Both the position numbers and the translations under genes were made by a program. From positions 62,001-126,000 of the forward strand of contig NZ_FNET01000008.1 of the NCBI RefSeq assembly GCF_900100275.1: a DNA stretch of 64,000 bases. The letters run 5' to 3'. This document shows, one piece after another, positions 30,304 to 40,522 of this stretch (within the stretch, counting starts at the first letter, position 1; each line of letters begins with the position of its first letter). A model generated the notes under the pieces. That model was not told the origin of the DNA. It searched no databases and saw only the letters and a list, made by a program, of their open reading frames with translations. This DNA is from Lentzea albidocapillata subsp. violacea (GTDB lineage: Bacteria; Actinomycetota; Actinomycetes; Mycobacteriales; Pseudonocardiaceae).

Positions 30304-30333
30304 CGAAGTGGAGCTTAAACCTGGACCAGTTCG
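30285..30333. promoter_or_regulatory. Direct repeats in MocR-EamA divergent region
   Basis: TGGTCCAGTTCG (30285-30296) and TGGACCAGTTCG (30322-30333) are direct repeats, 11 of 12 identical, 37 bp apart; a third related AAGTGGAGC lies between them. MocR regulators usually bind such direct repeats, so these are candidate operator sites. The first repeat lies inside the regulator's own start. Confidence 0.5.
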
Positions 30334-30350
30334 GCGCAAGGCTCTGAGGC

Positions 30351-31307
30351 ATGAAACTCGGGGTGGCCGCGGGAGCGACAGCGGCAACGATCGTCGGCGC
30401 GTCCGTGCCGATCACGGGCATGCTGGAGGGCTACCCGGTCCTGACCGGCCAGGCCATGCGCTACGCCCTCGGCGCGGCCGTGTTGCTGCTGGTGGCACGC
30501 CGTTTGCCGATGCCATCGTGGCGCGACATCCCACCGTTGCTCGGAGTGGTCGTCACGGGCATGCTCGGCTTCAACGCCGTGCTCATCGCCGCCCAGCAGT
30601 ACGCGGAACCGGGCTTCGTCGCCGCCGTCATGGGCGGTGCGCCCATCGCACTGGCACTGCTCTCGCGCCAACGAACCGCATCCGCCGTGGTGGGCGCCGT
30701 AGTAGTGGCGGCAGGCATCGTGCTGTTGTCCGGCGGCGGCTCGTGGCACGGCCCAGGCCTTGCGCTGGCATTGATCACAATGGCCGGCGAGGTCTGCTTC
30801 ACCTTGTTCGCCGTGGGAGTCGTACGGCGCCTCGGTGTACTCGGCGTAGCAACCTGGACGTGCATCTTGGCGACGGTGATCGGCGCCGTGCTAGGCACGT
30901 TCTTCGGCGGCTGGCAGATGCCGAACGCCCGGCAGGGCTTCTCGCTAGCGCTGCTGGCCGTGGTGGTGACCGCGCTGGCCTTCGGGCTCTGGTACTTCGC
31001 CGTGAACCGCCTGGGCTCCGACCGCGCAGGCGTGCTCATCGGCCTGATGCCGGTGTCCGGCCTGGCAACCTCCGTGCTGCTGGGCGCGCAGGAACTCTCT
31101 CTCGTGTCCGTCGCCGGCGTCACCACGGTCGCACTCGGGTGCGTCATCGGGCTCCGGCGCGGAACGCACGAGCCAGAGAGGACACACGATGCAGAGAAGA
31201 CACACGACACAGACGGAGCCCACCACACACACGACGCGGGCCGGGTACCCCCAAAATCAACAATAGCGAACGGGTCTGACACTCCTGCTGAAGTTGTTGC
31301 GCCATAA
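30351..31307 (+). CDS. EamA/DMT family transporter
   Basis: A 318-residue membrane protein with about ten hydrophobic helices in two EamA-type halves (GYPVLTGQAMRYALGAAVLL in the first half, 'FGLWYFAVNRLGSDRAGVL' in the second). The family exports or imports small metabolites; the divergent MocR regulator suggests a vitamin B6- or amino acid-related substrate. The C-terminal ~45 residues form a hydrophilic tail with three THD motifs and several His (HDTDGAHHTHD), unusual for the family. Its 3' end runs to within 5 bp of the convergent unknown gene; a weak inverted repeat CTGACAC/GTGTCAG (31276-31316) spans the junction. Confidence 0.88.
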   Translation: MKLGVAAGATAATIVGASVPITGMLEGYPVLTGQAMRYALGAAVLLLVARRLPMPSWRDIPPLLGVVVTGMLGFNAVLIAAQQYAEPGFVAAVMGGAPIALALLSRQRTASAVVGAVVVAAGIVLLSGGGSWHGPGLALALITMAGEVCFTLFAVGVVRRLGVLGVATWTCILATVIGAVLGTFFGGWQMPNARQGFSLALLAVVVTALAFGLWYFAVNRLGSDRAGVLIGLMPVSGLATSVLLGAQELSLVSVAGVTTVALGCVIGLRRGTHEPERTHDAEKTHDTDGAHHTHDAGRVPPKSTIANGSDTPAEVVAP

Positions 31308-31312
31308 GGGTG

Positions 31313-31846
31313 TCAGGAGTTGGCGACCACGACTGCCATCTGCCGGATGATCGCCCGGGAGTCGCCGGGCTCGGCACAGACCCGGTCGAAGATGTCCCGC
31401 TGCGCCGCCGTGAACCGACCCCGCTCCAGCAGCGCAACGGCAAGGCTGTGCACGTCGACGTCTGCAGAAGCGCCCTTCGAGTACCAGAACCACACGGCGT
31501 GAAGGGCGGCCTCGCGCGGTGCGCCGTACCAATGCGAAGGCTTGTTCGGGTTGGGTGCGGAAGGATGCGGCACCCGGTAACCCAGGCGCTTGGCATGCCG
31601 TCGGAGAACGCCGTAGGCGCGAAGGTCAGCCTGCCAAGCGGCGTGACTGGCGGTCAGCAGTTCCAGCGCCACGGGCAGCAAGGCCGGGTCGCGCGTGAAG
31701 TCGCCGGCCACGGACTGCAGAAAGCTGAACGACGCCTCGAAACCAAGCGGCCGATAGTGCCAAAGGCACAGGCGCAGGGCGTTGACGCGATGACCCGGCG
31801 GCAGCGAGCTGTCGAGGGCTTTCCTCGCTTCACTGGAAAAACTCAC
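31313..31846 (-). CDS. Hypothetical protein
   Basis: This 177-residue soluble protein is not recognised. It starts MSFSSEARKALDSSLPPGHR and is helical and aromatic-rich (SHWYGAPREAALHAVWFWYS). The GTG start overlaps the TGA of the preceding frameshifted gene as GTGA. It is the last gene of a three-gene minus-strand set of unknowns. There is no signal peptide. Confidence 0.62.
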   Translation of the reverse strand: MSFSSEARKALDSSLPPGHRVNALRLCLWHYRPLGFEASFSFLQSVAGDFTRDPALLPVALELLTASHAAWQADLRAYGVLRRHAKRLGYRVPHPSAPNPNKPSHWYGAPREAALHAVWFWYSKGASADVDVHSLAVALLERGRFTAAQRDIFDRVCAEPGDSRAIIRQMAVVVANS

Positions 31847-32426
31847 GAGCTGACCTTCGCGAGCCAGGAAGCTGCCTCATCAGCGGGCAGCACGCGCGCA
31901 ACGTCGACGAGAGGCGTCATCATCGGATCGACGCGGCCCGCGTTCCACGACCGCAGGTACGCCGGCGGGTCCAGCACGACGACCCTGCGGCCCTCGAACG
32001 ACGGGATGTCGGACGGCCCTCGTTCCAGATCGTGGCGCCGGACGCGTCGGAAAGCTGGAACTGGCCCTGGATTCCGCCCTCAGGTTCGAGGTCCGGGCCC
32101 ACGGACGCCGCCTCCACCCACAAGGCACGGCGGCCAAAAGGCGTTCGCGGTGCGGCAGGCCGGCGCAAGGGCAGGAGAAGTGCGCGCTCCCAGGCCTCGC
32201 CTTCACCGCGTTCTGGGGCTTCCACCACGCGCAGGACCAACGGTTCGCATGTGCCGATGCAGCACAACAGGTTGCCGAGCAACTCGTGAACCTGGACGTC
32301 CGGCGACGAGGACAACACCAGGGCCGCCGCCGACATCTCGTCGGACGAACGGCCCTGGCCCTCGTTGACGAACGTTTCGAACGTGCCCGGCTCGCCCCAA
32401 ACGACCGCGACCGACGTCAGATCCAC
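31843..32426 (-). pseudogene. Hypothetical gene with a frameshift
   Basis: From a GTG (VDLTSVAVVWGEPG), one frame codes to about position 32015, where it runs into Arg/Ser-rich nonsense before stopping at 31920. The adjacent frame codes a credible continuation, 'PSDIPSFEGRRVVVLDPPAY' and then 'ADEAASWLAKVSS', and its TGA overlaps the start of the next gene as GTGA. The shift is consistent with one missing base near 32010-32025, in a GAGGGCC context. It may be a true mutation or a sequencing error. No slippery heptamer is evident. Without the shift the product would be about 194 residues, of unknown function. Confidence 0.65.
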
Positions 32427-32436
32427 GCGCAGGACA

Positions 32437-32991
32437 CTAGGCCAGATCAGGCCCCTGCGAACGGAGATCGTCGACCTTCGCCATGGCATCGCGCAGTTCG
32501 CCGAGCCACGTGTCCGCGTGCTCGCCGACCAGGCGCACGGCCCATGCCAACGCGTCTGCGCGTGAGCGGGCCACGCCAGCGGCGACCAGCGTGTCGAGCA
32601 CCTGGCGTTCTGGCTGACGCAGGCGCGTCATGACTGGCACGGCCAGGTGCGTGAACAGTTCGCGCGTGCTGCCCAGAGAGGCACCCCAGGCGACTTTGCG
32701 GCCGTAGCGGTGCTCGGCCTGGCGGGCGATCTCGATGCGTTCGTCGCGTGTCTCCTCGCGCCAGCGCGAGATGCGGCCCGACTCGGCCGCGGAGCGGGAG
32801 GCGTCGTCGAACTCGCCCTCCAGCGGCGTGAGCGTGCCGATGACCGTGATCTCCTCGCGGTCGACGATCACCTCCGCGGCGCCGGTGAACCAGCCGTCCG
32901 GGAGCCTGCCCGCGAACCACGCCGCCGCGTCGTCGGCCGGGGGCAGGTCAGCCTGCTGCCACCCGCCTCTTCCTCGCCATCCACGTCCCAT
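32437..32991 (-). CDS. Hypothetical protein with ribbon-helix-helix-like end
   Basis: The 184-residue protein starts MGRGWRGRGGWQQADLPP. Its first two thirds ('LPDGWFTGAAEVIVDREEITV', then 'GTLTPLEGEFDD') match no family I know. The last third, 'VAAGVARSRADALAWAVRLV', reads like a ribbon-helix-helix (CopG-type) DNA-binding module. I chose the ATG with an AGGGG about 9 nt upstream over a GTG three codons earlier. It leads the three-gene unknown operon (10 bp to the next gene). A palindrome in its upstream region may be its autoregulatory site. Confidence 0.62.
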   Translation of the reverse strand: MGRGWRGRGGWQQADLPPADDAAAWFAGRLPDGWFTGAAEVIVDREEITVIGTLTPLEGEFDDASRSAAESGRISRWREETRDERIEIARQAEHRYGRKVAWGASLGSTRELFTHLAVPVMTRLRQPERQVLDTLVAAGVARSRADALAWAVRLVGEHADTWLGELRDAMAKVDDLRSQGPDLA

Positions 32992-33021
32992 TACAACCAC
33001 CCCTGATTACATGATTACGTT

Positions 33022-33035
33022 GTAACCGACGTTAC
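33022..33035. promoter_or_regulatory. Palindrome upstream of unknown operon
   Basis: GTAAC-CGAC-GTTAC is a perfect inverted repeat. Just before it are two GATTAC copies (33005-33010 and 33013-33018). It lies between the operon led by the RHH-like gene and the end of the DUF255 gene, at a position that fits the operon promoter. Confidence 0.45.
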
Positions 33036-33047
33036 GCCTGCAATCAG

Positions 33048-35021
<1,974 letters not shown>

Positions 35022-35076
35022 GCGAACCACACTAAATGAGCAGCGCAGAGGCCGAATCTCGATCAGACTCAGGCCC

Positions 35077-36414
35077 GTGTTGCTCACCATGACCACGACG
35101 CACCAGCCGGCGACCGACCTGGGCCACCTGCTGCACAAGCATCCCGGCCGGGCTCAGTCCTTCACGACGAGCTCGGGCGTCGCGCACGTCTTCTACCCGA
35201 AGGCGACGAACGAGGAATGCACGGTCGCCCTCCTGCTGGAGGTCGACCCCATCGCGCTCGTCCGAGGTCCTGGCAGCACGCTCACCCAATACGTCAACGA
35301 CAGGCCCTACGCGGCCGGATCGTTGCTCACGGTCGCACTCGGCAGCGTGTTCCGCACGGCCATGAACGGCCGCAGCGAGAGCTACCCCGAACTCGCCGCG
35401 ACGCCGATCCCGCTGGTCATCCGCATTCCCGCGCTGCCGCACCGGCTCGCGGCGCGGCTGTTCACGCCACTCGGCTGGGCCGTCGAGACGACCGGGCACG
35501 GCGATTCGCGCTTCGGTGACGTGACGCTGACCGGCACCGTCAAGCTCAGTGACGCGCTGAAGCACCTCTACGTGCTGCTGCCCGTGCTCGACGGCGGCAA
35601 GCACTACTGGGTCGCGGCCGACGAGGTCGACAAGCTGCTCAAGGCCGGTGACGGCTGGCTGGCTGCGCACCCGGACAAGGAGCTGATCACCACCCGGTAC
35701 CTGGCGCGCAAGCGACCGTTGATCACCTCGGCCCTGGAACGCCTCGCGGACGTCGACGAGGTCGAGCCGGAGGAGCTGGACAACGCGCTGGCCGAGCCGA
35801 AGATCTCCCTTGCCGCACAGCGCAAGGAGGCGGTGGTCAAGGCACTGAAGGAGGCCAGGGCCAAGCGCGTGCTCGACCTCGGCTGCGGTGGCGGGGCGCT
35901 GCTGCGCGCGCTCGTCGGCGAGCCGGAGTTCACCGAGATCCACGGTGTCGACGTGTCCGCGAAGGCGTTGCAGGAGGCCGCGCGCAAGCTGCACCTGGAT
36001 CGCATGGGCGATCGTCAGCGCGAGCGGATCACGTTGCGGCAGTCGGCTTTGACGTACGCGGACCCCGAACTGGCCGGCTACGACGCGGCGGTGCTGATGG
36101 AGGTCGTCGAGCACGTCGACCCGTCGCGCCTGCCCGCGCTGGAGCACTCGGTCTTCACCGTGGCACACCCGGCGACGGTGCTGGTGACGACGCCGAACGT
36201 CGAGTACAACGTGCTGTTCGAAACGCTGCCGGAAGGTCAGCTGCGGCACTCCGACCACCGTTTCGAATGGACTCGTCAGGAGTTCCAGGACTGGGCGAAC
36301 GGCGTCGCGGAACGCCGTGGCTACGCAGTGCGCTTCGTGCCGATCGGGCCGGAGGACGCCGAACGCGGCGCGCCGACCCAGATGGCCGTGTTCAGCTCGG
36401 GAGACGTGAACTGA
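35077..36414 (+). CDS. hen1: Hen1, 3'-terminal RNA ribose 2'-O-methyltransferase
   Basis: Bacterial Hen1 methylates the 2'-OH at the 3' end of cleaved RNA during repair, marking the repaired site. The 445-residue protein has the characteristic N-terminal half ('[13 protein letters not shown]'; '[20 protein letters not shown]') that supports Pnkp ligation in known systems. The C-terminal methyltransferase has the SAM loop [11 protein letters not shown] near residue 265 and the metal-binding EVVEHVD near 342, then '[11 protein letters not shown]' and '[14 protein letters not shown]'. The GTG at [15 protein letters not shown] was chosen because the family starts there. Its stop overlaps the pnkp ATG by one base (TGATG). 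Confidence 0.94.
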   Translation: MLLTMTTTHQPATDLGHLLHKHPGRAQSFTTSSGVAHVFYPKATNEECTVALLLEVDPIALVRGPGSTLTQYVNDRPYAAGSLLTVALGSVFRTAMNGRSESYPELAATPIPLVIRIPALPHRLAARLFTPLGWAVETTGHGDSRFGDVTLTGTVKLSDALKHLYVLLPVLDGGKHYWVAADEVDKLLKAGDGWLAAHPDKELITTRYLARKRPLITSALERLADVDEVEPEELDNALAEPKISLAAQRKEAVVKALKEARAKRVLDLGCGGGALLRALVGEPEFTEIHGVDVSAKALQEAARKLHLDRMGDRQRERITLRQSALTYADPELAGYDAAVLMEVVEHVDPSRLPALEHSVFTVAHPATVLVTTPNVEYNVLFETLPEGQLRHSDHRFEWTRQEFQDWANGVAERRGYAVRFVPIGPEDAERGAPTQMAVFSSGDVN

Positions 36415-38882
36415 TGGAACTGAAGATCCCTGACCTGTGTCTGGTGGTGCTCGTCGGCGCCTCCGGTTCCGGCAAGTCCACGTTCGCGCGCAAGCACTTC
36501 CTGCCCACGCAGGTGTTGTCGAGCGACTACTTCCGCGGGCTCGTGGCCGACGACGAGAACGACCAGTCGGCGTCCGCGGCCGCGTTCGACGTACTGCACT
36601 ACGTGGCCTCCAAGCGGCTGGAAGCAGGGCGCGTCACCGTGATCGACGCGACGAACGTGCAGCCGCAGGACCGCGCCCAGCTGGTCGCGGTGGCGCGCAA
36701 GGCGAACGTGCTGCCGGTCGCGATCGTGCTCGACACTCCGACCGAGGTGTGCCTGGCGCGCAACGCGCAGCGCCCCGACCGCGATTTCGGCGCGCACGTC
36801 GTGAAGCGGCACCGGTCGGCGTTGCGCCGCTCGCTGAAGTTCCTCGGCAAGGAGGGGTTCAAGCGCGTTCACGTGCTGCGCTCCGAGTCCGATGTGGACA
36901 ACTCGACGATCGTGTACGAGCGTCTGCTCAACGACCTCAGGCACGAGACCGGCCCGTTCGACGTGTTCGGTGACGTGCACGGTTGCCGCGCGGAGCTGGA
37001 GGAGCTGCTCACCGAACTCGGCTACACCCTGGTGCGTGACGACGAGGGCCGTGCGGTCGACGCCGTTCCGCCGAACGGGCGCAAGGCCGTGTTCGTCGGC
37101 GACCTCGTGGATCGCGGCCCGGACACTCCGGGCGTGCTGCGTCTCGTGATGGGCATGGTCGCGGGCGGCCACGCCTTCAGCGTGCGCGGAAACCACGAGG
37201 AGAAGCTCGTACGGGCGATGCGCGGCCACAAGGTGACGGTCCGGCACGGGCTGGAGAAGTCGCTGGAGCAGCTCGCGCACGAGACCGAGGAGTTCCGCCA
37301 CGCCGCGACGAAGTTCTGCGACAGCCTGGTCGCGCATTACGTGCTGGACGGCGGAAACCTCGTCGTCGCGCACGCCGGACTGCCCGAGCGCTACCACGGC
37401 CGTGCGTCCGCGAAGGTCCGTAGTTTCGCCCTGTACGGCGACACGACGGGCGAGACCGACGCGCACGGACTGCCGGTGCGCCTGCCGTGGGCGAACGACT
37501 ACCGCGGCTCGGCGATGGTGCTGTACGGGCACGTCCTGACGCCCGAGGCCGAGTGGATCAACAACACCATGTGCCTCGAGACGGGCGTGGTGTTCGGCGG
37601 CAAGCTGACCGCGTTGCGCTACCCGGAGAAGGAGCTCGTCTCCGTCAAGGCGCATCAGACCTGGTACGAGAACGACGCGCCGTTCCCGCCGAAGGCCGTC
37701 GAACGCGCGCCGGACGTGCTGGCGCTCACCGACGTCACCGGCCTGCGCCGGATCGACACGTCGCTGATCGGTGCCGTGACGATCCGCGCGGAGCAGTCCG
37801 CTTCGGCGTTGGAGGTCATGAGCCGGTTCGCGATCGACCCGCACGACCTGATGTACCTGCCGCCGACGATGGCGCCCACCGCGACCTCGCAGCGCGACGA
37901 CGTGCTGGAGCACCCGGAGGACGCCTTCGCGGAGTACCGGGCCGCTCAGGTCGGGCAGGTGATCTGCGAGGAGAAGCACATGGGCTCCCGCGCGGTGTTG
38001 CTGGTGCGCAAGGAAGGCGGCGCGATCTACACGCGCACCGGCCGTGCGTTCTTCGACGGCGCGCTGGGCACCGAACTGCTGGACCGCGTGCGTTCGGCGT
38101 GTGCCGGTCTGTTCGACGAGCTCGCCACGGACTGGCTGCTCGTCGACGCCGAGCTGATGCCGTGGAACGCCAAGGCCTCCGGCCTGATCCGCGAGCAGTA
38201 CGCGGCGGTCGGCGCGGCGGCTGGTGGTGCGCTACCAGTGGCGGTCGAGGCACTGGCGGCAGCCGCGGCACGTGGTGTCGACGTCACGGAACTGTTGGCG
38301 CGCACGACACAGCGCGCCTCGAACGCCGCCGCCTACAGCGCGGCGTACGAGCGGTACTGCTGGCCCACCGACGGGCTGGAGGGCGTGCGGATCGCGCCGT
38401 TCCAGCTGCTCGCGGCCGAAGGTCAGACGTTCCACGACCGTTCGCACCTGTGGCACCTGGAGACGCTGGGCAGGCTCGAAGGACCGTTGTTCCAGCGGAC
38501 CCGGCACCTCGTGGTCGACGTGAACGACCCTTCGCAGGTGGCCGCCGGCGTGAAGTGGTGGGAGGACCTGACCGCGGCCGGCGGCGAGGGCATGGTCGTG
38601 AAGCCGCTGGCGAACCTCGGCGGACGCGTGCAGCCGGGCGTGAAGGTGCGCGGGCGCGAGTACCTGCGGATCATCTACGGCCCGGACTACACGTCGCCCG
38701 AGAACCTCTCGCGGCTGCGCAAGCGTTCGCTCGGCCGCAAGCGCGGACTCGCCCTGCGTGAGTACGCGCTGGGCATCGAGGCCTTGGAACGCCTCGTGCG
38801 CGGCGAACCCCTGTGGCGGGTGCACGAGTGCGTCTTCGGCGTGCTCGCGCTGGAGTCGGAGCCGGTGGACCCACGACTGTGA
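36414..38882 (+). CDS. pnkp: Pnkp, RNA polynucleotide kinase-phosphatase-ligase
   Basis: A trifunctional RNA-repair enzyme of 822 residues. The N-terminal kinase has Walker A GASGSGKST at 15-23. The central calcineurin-type phosphatase (from ~185) has GDVHG, GDLVDRGPD and GNHEEK. The C-terminal adenylyltransferase has the Lys in EEKHMGS near 521. Together these end-heal broken RNA: 5'-OH phosphorylation, 2',3'-phosphate removal, and adenylylation for ligation with Hen1. Length is close to that of clostridial Pnkp (~870). Start and stop both overlap neighbours, so the operon is tightly coupled. Confidence 0.95.
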   Translation: MELKIPDLCLVVLVGASGSGKSTFARKHFLPTQVLSSDYFRGLVADDENDQSASAAAFDVLHYVASKRLEAGRVTVIDATNVQPQDRAQLVAVARKANVLPVAIVLDTPTEVCLARNAQRPDRDFGAHVVKRHRSALRRSLKFLGKEGFKRVHVLRSESDVDNSTIVYERLLNDLRHETGPFDVFGDVHGCRAELEELLTELGYTLVRDDEGRAVDAVPPNGRKAVFVGDLVDRGPDTPGVLRLVMGMVAGGHAFSVRGNHEEKLVRAMRGHKVTVRHGLEKSLEQLAHETEEFRHAATKFCDSLVAHYVLDGGNLVVAHAGLPERYHGRASAKVRSFALYGDTTGETDAHGLPVRLPWANDYRGSAMVLYGHVLTPEAEWINNTMCLETGVVFGGKLTALRYPEKELVSVKAHQTWYENDAPFPPKAVERAPDVLALTDVTGLRRIDTSLIGAVTIRAEQSASALEVMSRFAIDPHDLMYLPPTMAPTATSQRDDVLEHPEDAFAEYRAAQVGQVICEEKHMGSRAVLLVRKEGGAIYTRTGRAFFDGALGTELLDRVRSACAGLFDELATDWLLVDAELMPWNAKASGLIREQYAAVGAAAGGALPVAVEALAAAAARGVDVTELLARTTQRASNAAAYSAAYERYCWPTDGLEGVRIAPFQLLAAEGQTFHDRSHLWHLETLGRLEGPLFQRTRHLVVDVNDPSQVAAGVKWWEDLTAAGGEGMVVKPLANLGGRVQPGVKVRGREYLRIIYGPDYTSPENLSRLRKRSLGRKRGLALREYALGIEALERLVRGEPLWRVHECVFGVLALESEPVDPRL

Positions 38883-39493
38883 TCCTCGAAGCCGTGATCG
38901 GCTCGCACGCCTACGGGCTCGCGAGCGCAGAGTCTGATGTGGACAGACGCGGGGTGTTCGTCGCGCCCACGGAAGCGTTCTGGCGCCTGGAGAAACCCCC
39001 GACTTCGGTCGAGGGACCAGATCCGGAGCAGCTCAGCTGGGAGGTCGAGCACTTCTGCAGGCTGGGCCTCAAGTCGAACCCGACGGTGCTCGAGACGCTG
39101 GTGAGCCCGCTGGTCGAGGTCAGCACGCCGATGGGAGAGGAGCTGCGGGACCTGTTGCCCGCGTTCCTCTCCCGGTACGCCGTGCGAGCGTTCACGCGCG
39201 CGACGGAGATGCAGCTCTCGCGCGCGGGCCGCAACCTCAAGCCGAAGCAGCTCATGCACGTCGTGCGGTTGCGGCTGGTGGGGTTGAACCTGCTGCGCAC
39301 GGGCCGTTACGACATCACGGCGGACCGCTCGTTGCTGAAGATCCGCGACGGCTCGATGGCCTGGGACGACGCGGTGGCGTGGGCGCATCGGCTCGGCGAC
39401 GAGATCGCGCACGCTGAAGGCCCGCTGCCGGAGGACCCTGATCGGGCAAGGGTCGAGGACTGGCTGGTGTCGGTGCGCAGGAGGATGTTGTGA
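38879..39493 (+). CDS. Nucleotidyltransferase-fold protein, RNA-repair operon copy 1
   Basis: The 204-residue protein belongs to the predicted nucleotidyltransferases of the COG3541 kind. The signature G-S-HAYG-LAS-AESDVD lies at about residues 8-22. GTG overlaps the pnkp stop as GTGA. Compared with copy 2, it lacks ~45 residues overall, and the region equivalent to EIDLVTHD reads QLSWEVE, so the third acidic metal ligand is doubtful. It may be catalytically weak or structural. Function is unknown; cotranscription with hen1-pnkp implies a role in RNA end repair, for example nucleotide addition. Confidence 0.82.
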   Translation: MILEAVIGSHAYGLASAESDVDRRGVFVAPTEAFWRLEKPPTSVEGPDPEQLSWEVEHFCRLGLKSNPTVLETLVSPLVEVSTPMGEELRDLLPAFLSRYAVRAFTRATEMQLSRAGRNLKPKQLMHVVRLRLVGLNLLRTGRYDITADRSLLKIRDGSMAWDDAVAWAHRLGDEIAHAEGPLPEDPDRARVEDWLVSVRRRML

Positions 39494-40248
39494 GTTACGA
39501 GGTACCCGACCTGAGTGCGGTGGTCGCCGAGCAGTCGCACAACCTGCTGTTCGCGACCGTGTCCGGCGCACACCTGTACGGCTTCCCGTCGCGCGACTCG
39601 GACGTGGACCTGCGCGGCGTGCACGTGCTGCCGCTCGCCGAGGTCCTCGGGTTGCGGCACGGTCCGGAGACCAAGGAACGGATGTGGGTGCGTGACGGCG
39701 TCGAGATCGACCTGGTCACGCACGACGTGCAGAAGTTCTGTCGGCTTCTGACCCGCCCGAACGGCTACGTGCTGGAGCAGCTGCTCTCGCCGTTGGTCGT
39801 GCACACCACGGAGGCGCATCGCAAGCTCGCTGCCCTGGCCGCGGGGTGCCTGACCTCACGGCACGGGCACCACTATCGAGGGTTCGCCGCCACCCAGTGG
39901 CGGCTCTTCGAGAAGACCGCGGAGATCAAGCCGCTGCTCTACACGTTCCGCGCGCTGCTGACCGGCGTGCACCTGCTGCGCACCGGCGAGGTGAACGCGC
40001 ACCTGCCGACGTTGCTGGAGGACCTCGACGGCCCGGACTACCTGCCGGGACTCATCGAGGCCAAGATCCTCGGCGAGCACCGGGCGCTGGCCGGGGTGCC
40101 GGGCAGGCCCGCTCCCGAACGGCTGGAGGCGGACCTCGCGCACTGGCACGAGGAGCTGCGGCAGGCGCGGGAGACCAGCGACCTGCCGGTGGAGCCGCCG
40201 GCCTTCGAGGAGGTCCACGACTTCGTGGTGGACCTCAGGCTGCGCTAG
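39490..40248 (+). CDS. Nucleotidyltransferase-fold protein, RNA-repair operon copy 2
   Basis: A 252-residue predicted nucleotidyltransferase, paralogous to the preceding gene. The core 'GAHLYGFPSRDSDVDLRGVH' lies near residue 30, and 'GVEIDLVTHDVQKFC' supplies the third acidic residue. The later 'FRALLTGVHLLRTGEVNAHLPTLLEDL' is a helical part shared in pattern with copy 1 (RLVGLNLLRTGRYD). The GTG start overlaps copy 1's TGA. It looks catalytically complete, unlike copy 1. Its TAG shares CTAG with the stop of the convergent small membrane gene. Confidence 0.84.
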   Translation: MSYEVPDLSAVVAEQSHNLLFATVSGAHLYGFPSRDSDVDLRGVHVLPLAEVLGLRHGPETKERMWVRDGVEIDLVTHDVQKFCRLLTRPNGYVLEQLLSPLVVHTTEAHRKLAALAAGCLTSRHGHHYRGFAATQWRLFEKTAEIKPLLYTFRALLTGVHLLRTGEVNAHLPTLLEDLDGPDYLPGLIEAKILGEHRALAGVPGRPAPERLEADLAHWHEELRQARETSDLPVEPPAFEEVHDFVVDLRLR

Positions 40249-40520
40249 TCCTTCTCCTTCGTCGCGGAAGGCTCGGCCGGGGTTTCCTTCGAGACCTCGG
40301 CCGGCTCGTCGAACGATGCGGGCAAGCCCTTGATGTGCTTGTTCATCGACTTGACGAGGAAGAACACCGCGATGAAGAAGACGATCAGCAGGACAAGGCC
40401 GACCGGGGAGGACTTGCCGAAGTCCTCGCCCTGGCCGCCCTTGTCGTCGTCGTTCGTGTTCGACGGCTGCACGGCGACCAACGCCACCGTGCTGCCGACG
40501 GAGAAGTCTGGGGAGAGCAC
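40245..40520 (-). CDS. Small single-span membrane protein (Rv1083-like)
   Basis: A 91-residue protein with one hydrophobic helix near residues 38-58 (SPVGLVLLIVFFIAVFFLV). An acidic/Asn-rich segment precedes it and a Glu/Lys/Pro-rich charged C-terminus follows (ETPAEPSATKEKD). Its place directly downstream of mca matches Rv1083 in mycobacteria, from memory. The GTG start lies 2 nt after the mca stop, so it is translated from the mca message; an internal GTG ~10 codons in is an alternative. Function is unknown; a membrane anchor or scaffold in thiol metabolism is only a guess. Confidence 0.72.
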   Translation of the reverse strand: MLSPDFSVGSTVALVAVQPSNTNDDDKGGQGEDFGKSSPVGLVLLIVFFIAVFFLVKSMNKHIKGLPASFDEPAEVSKETPAEPSATKEKD

Positions 40521-40522
40521 CC

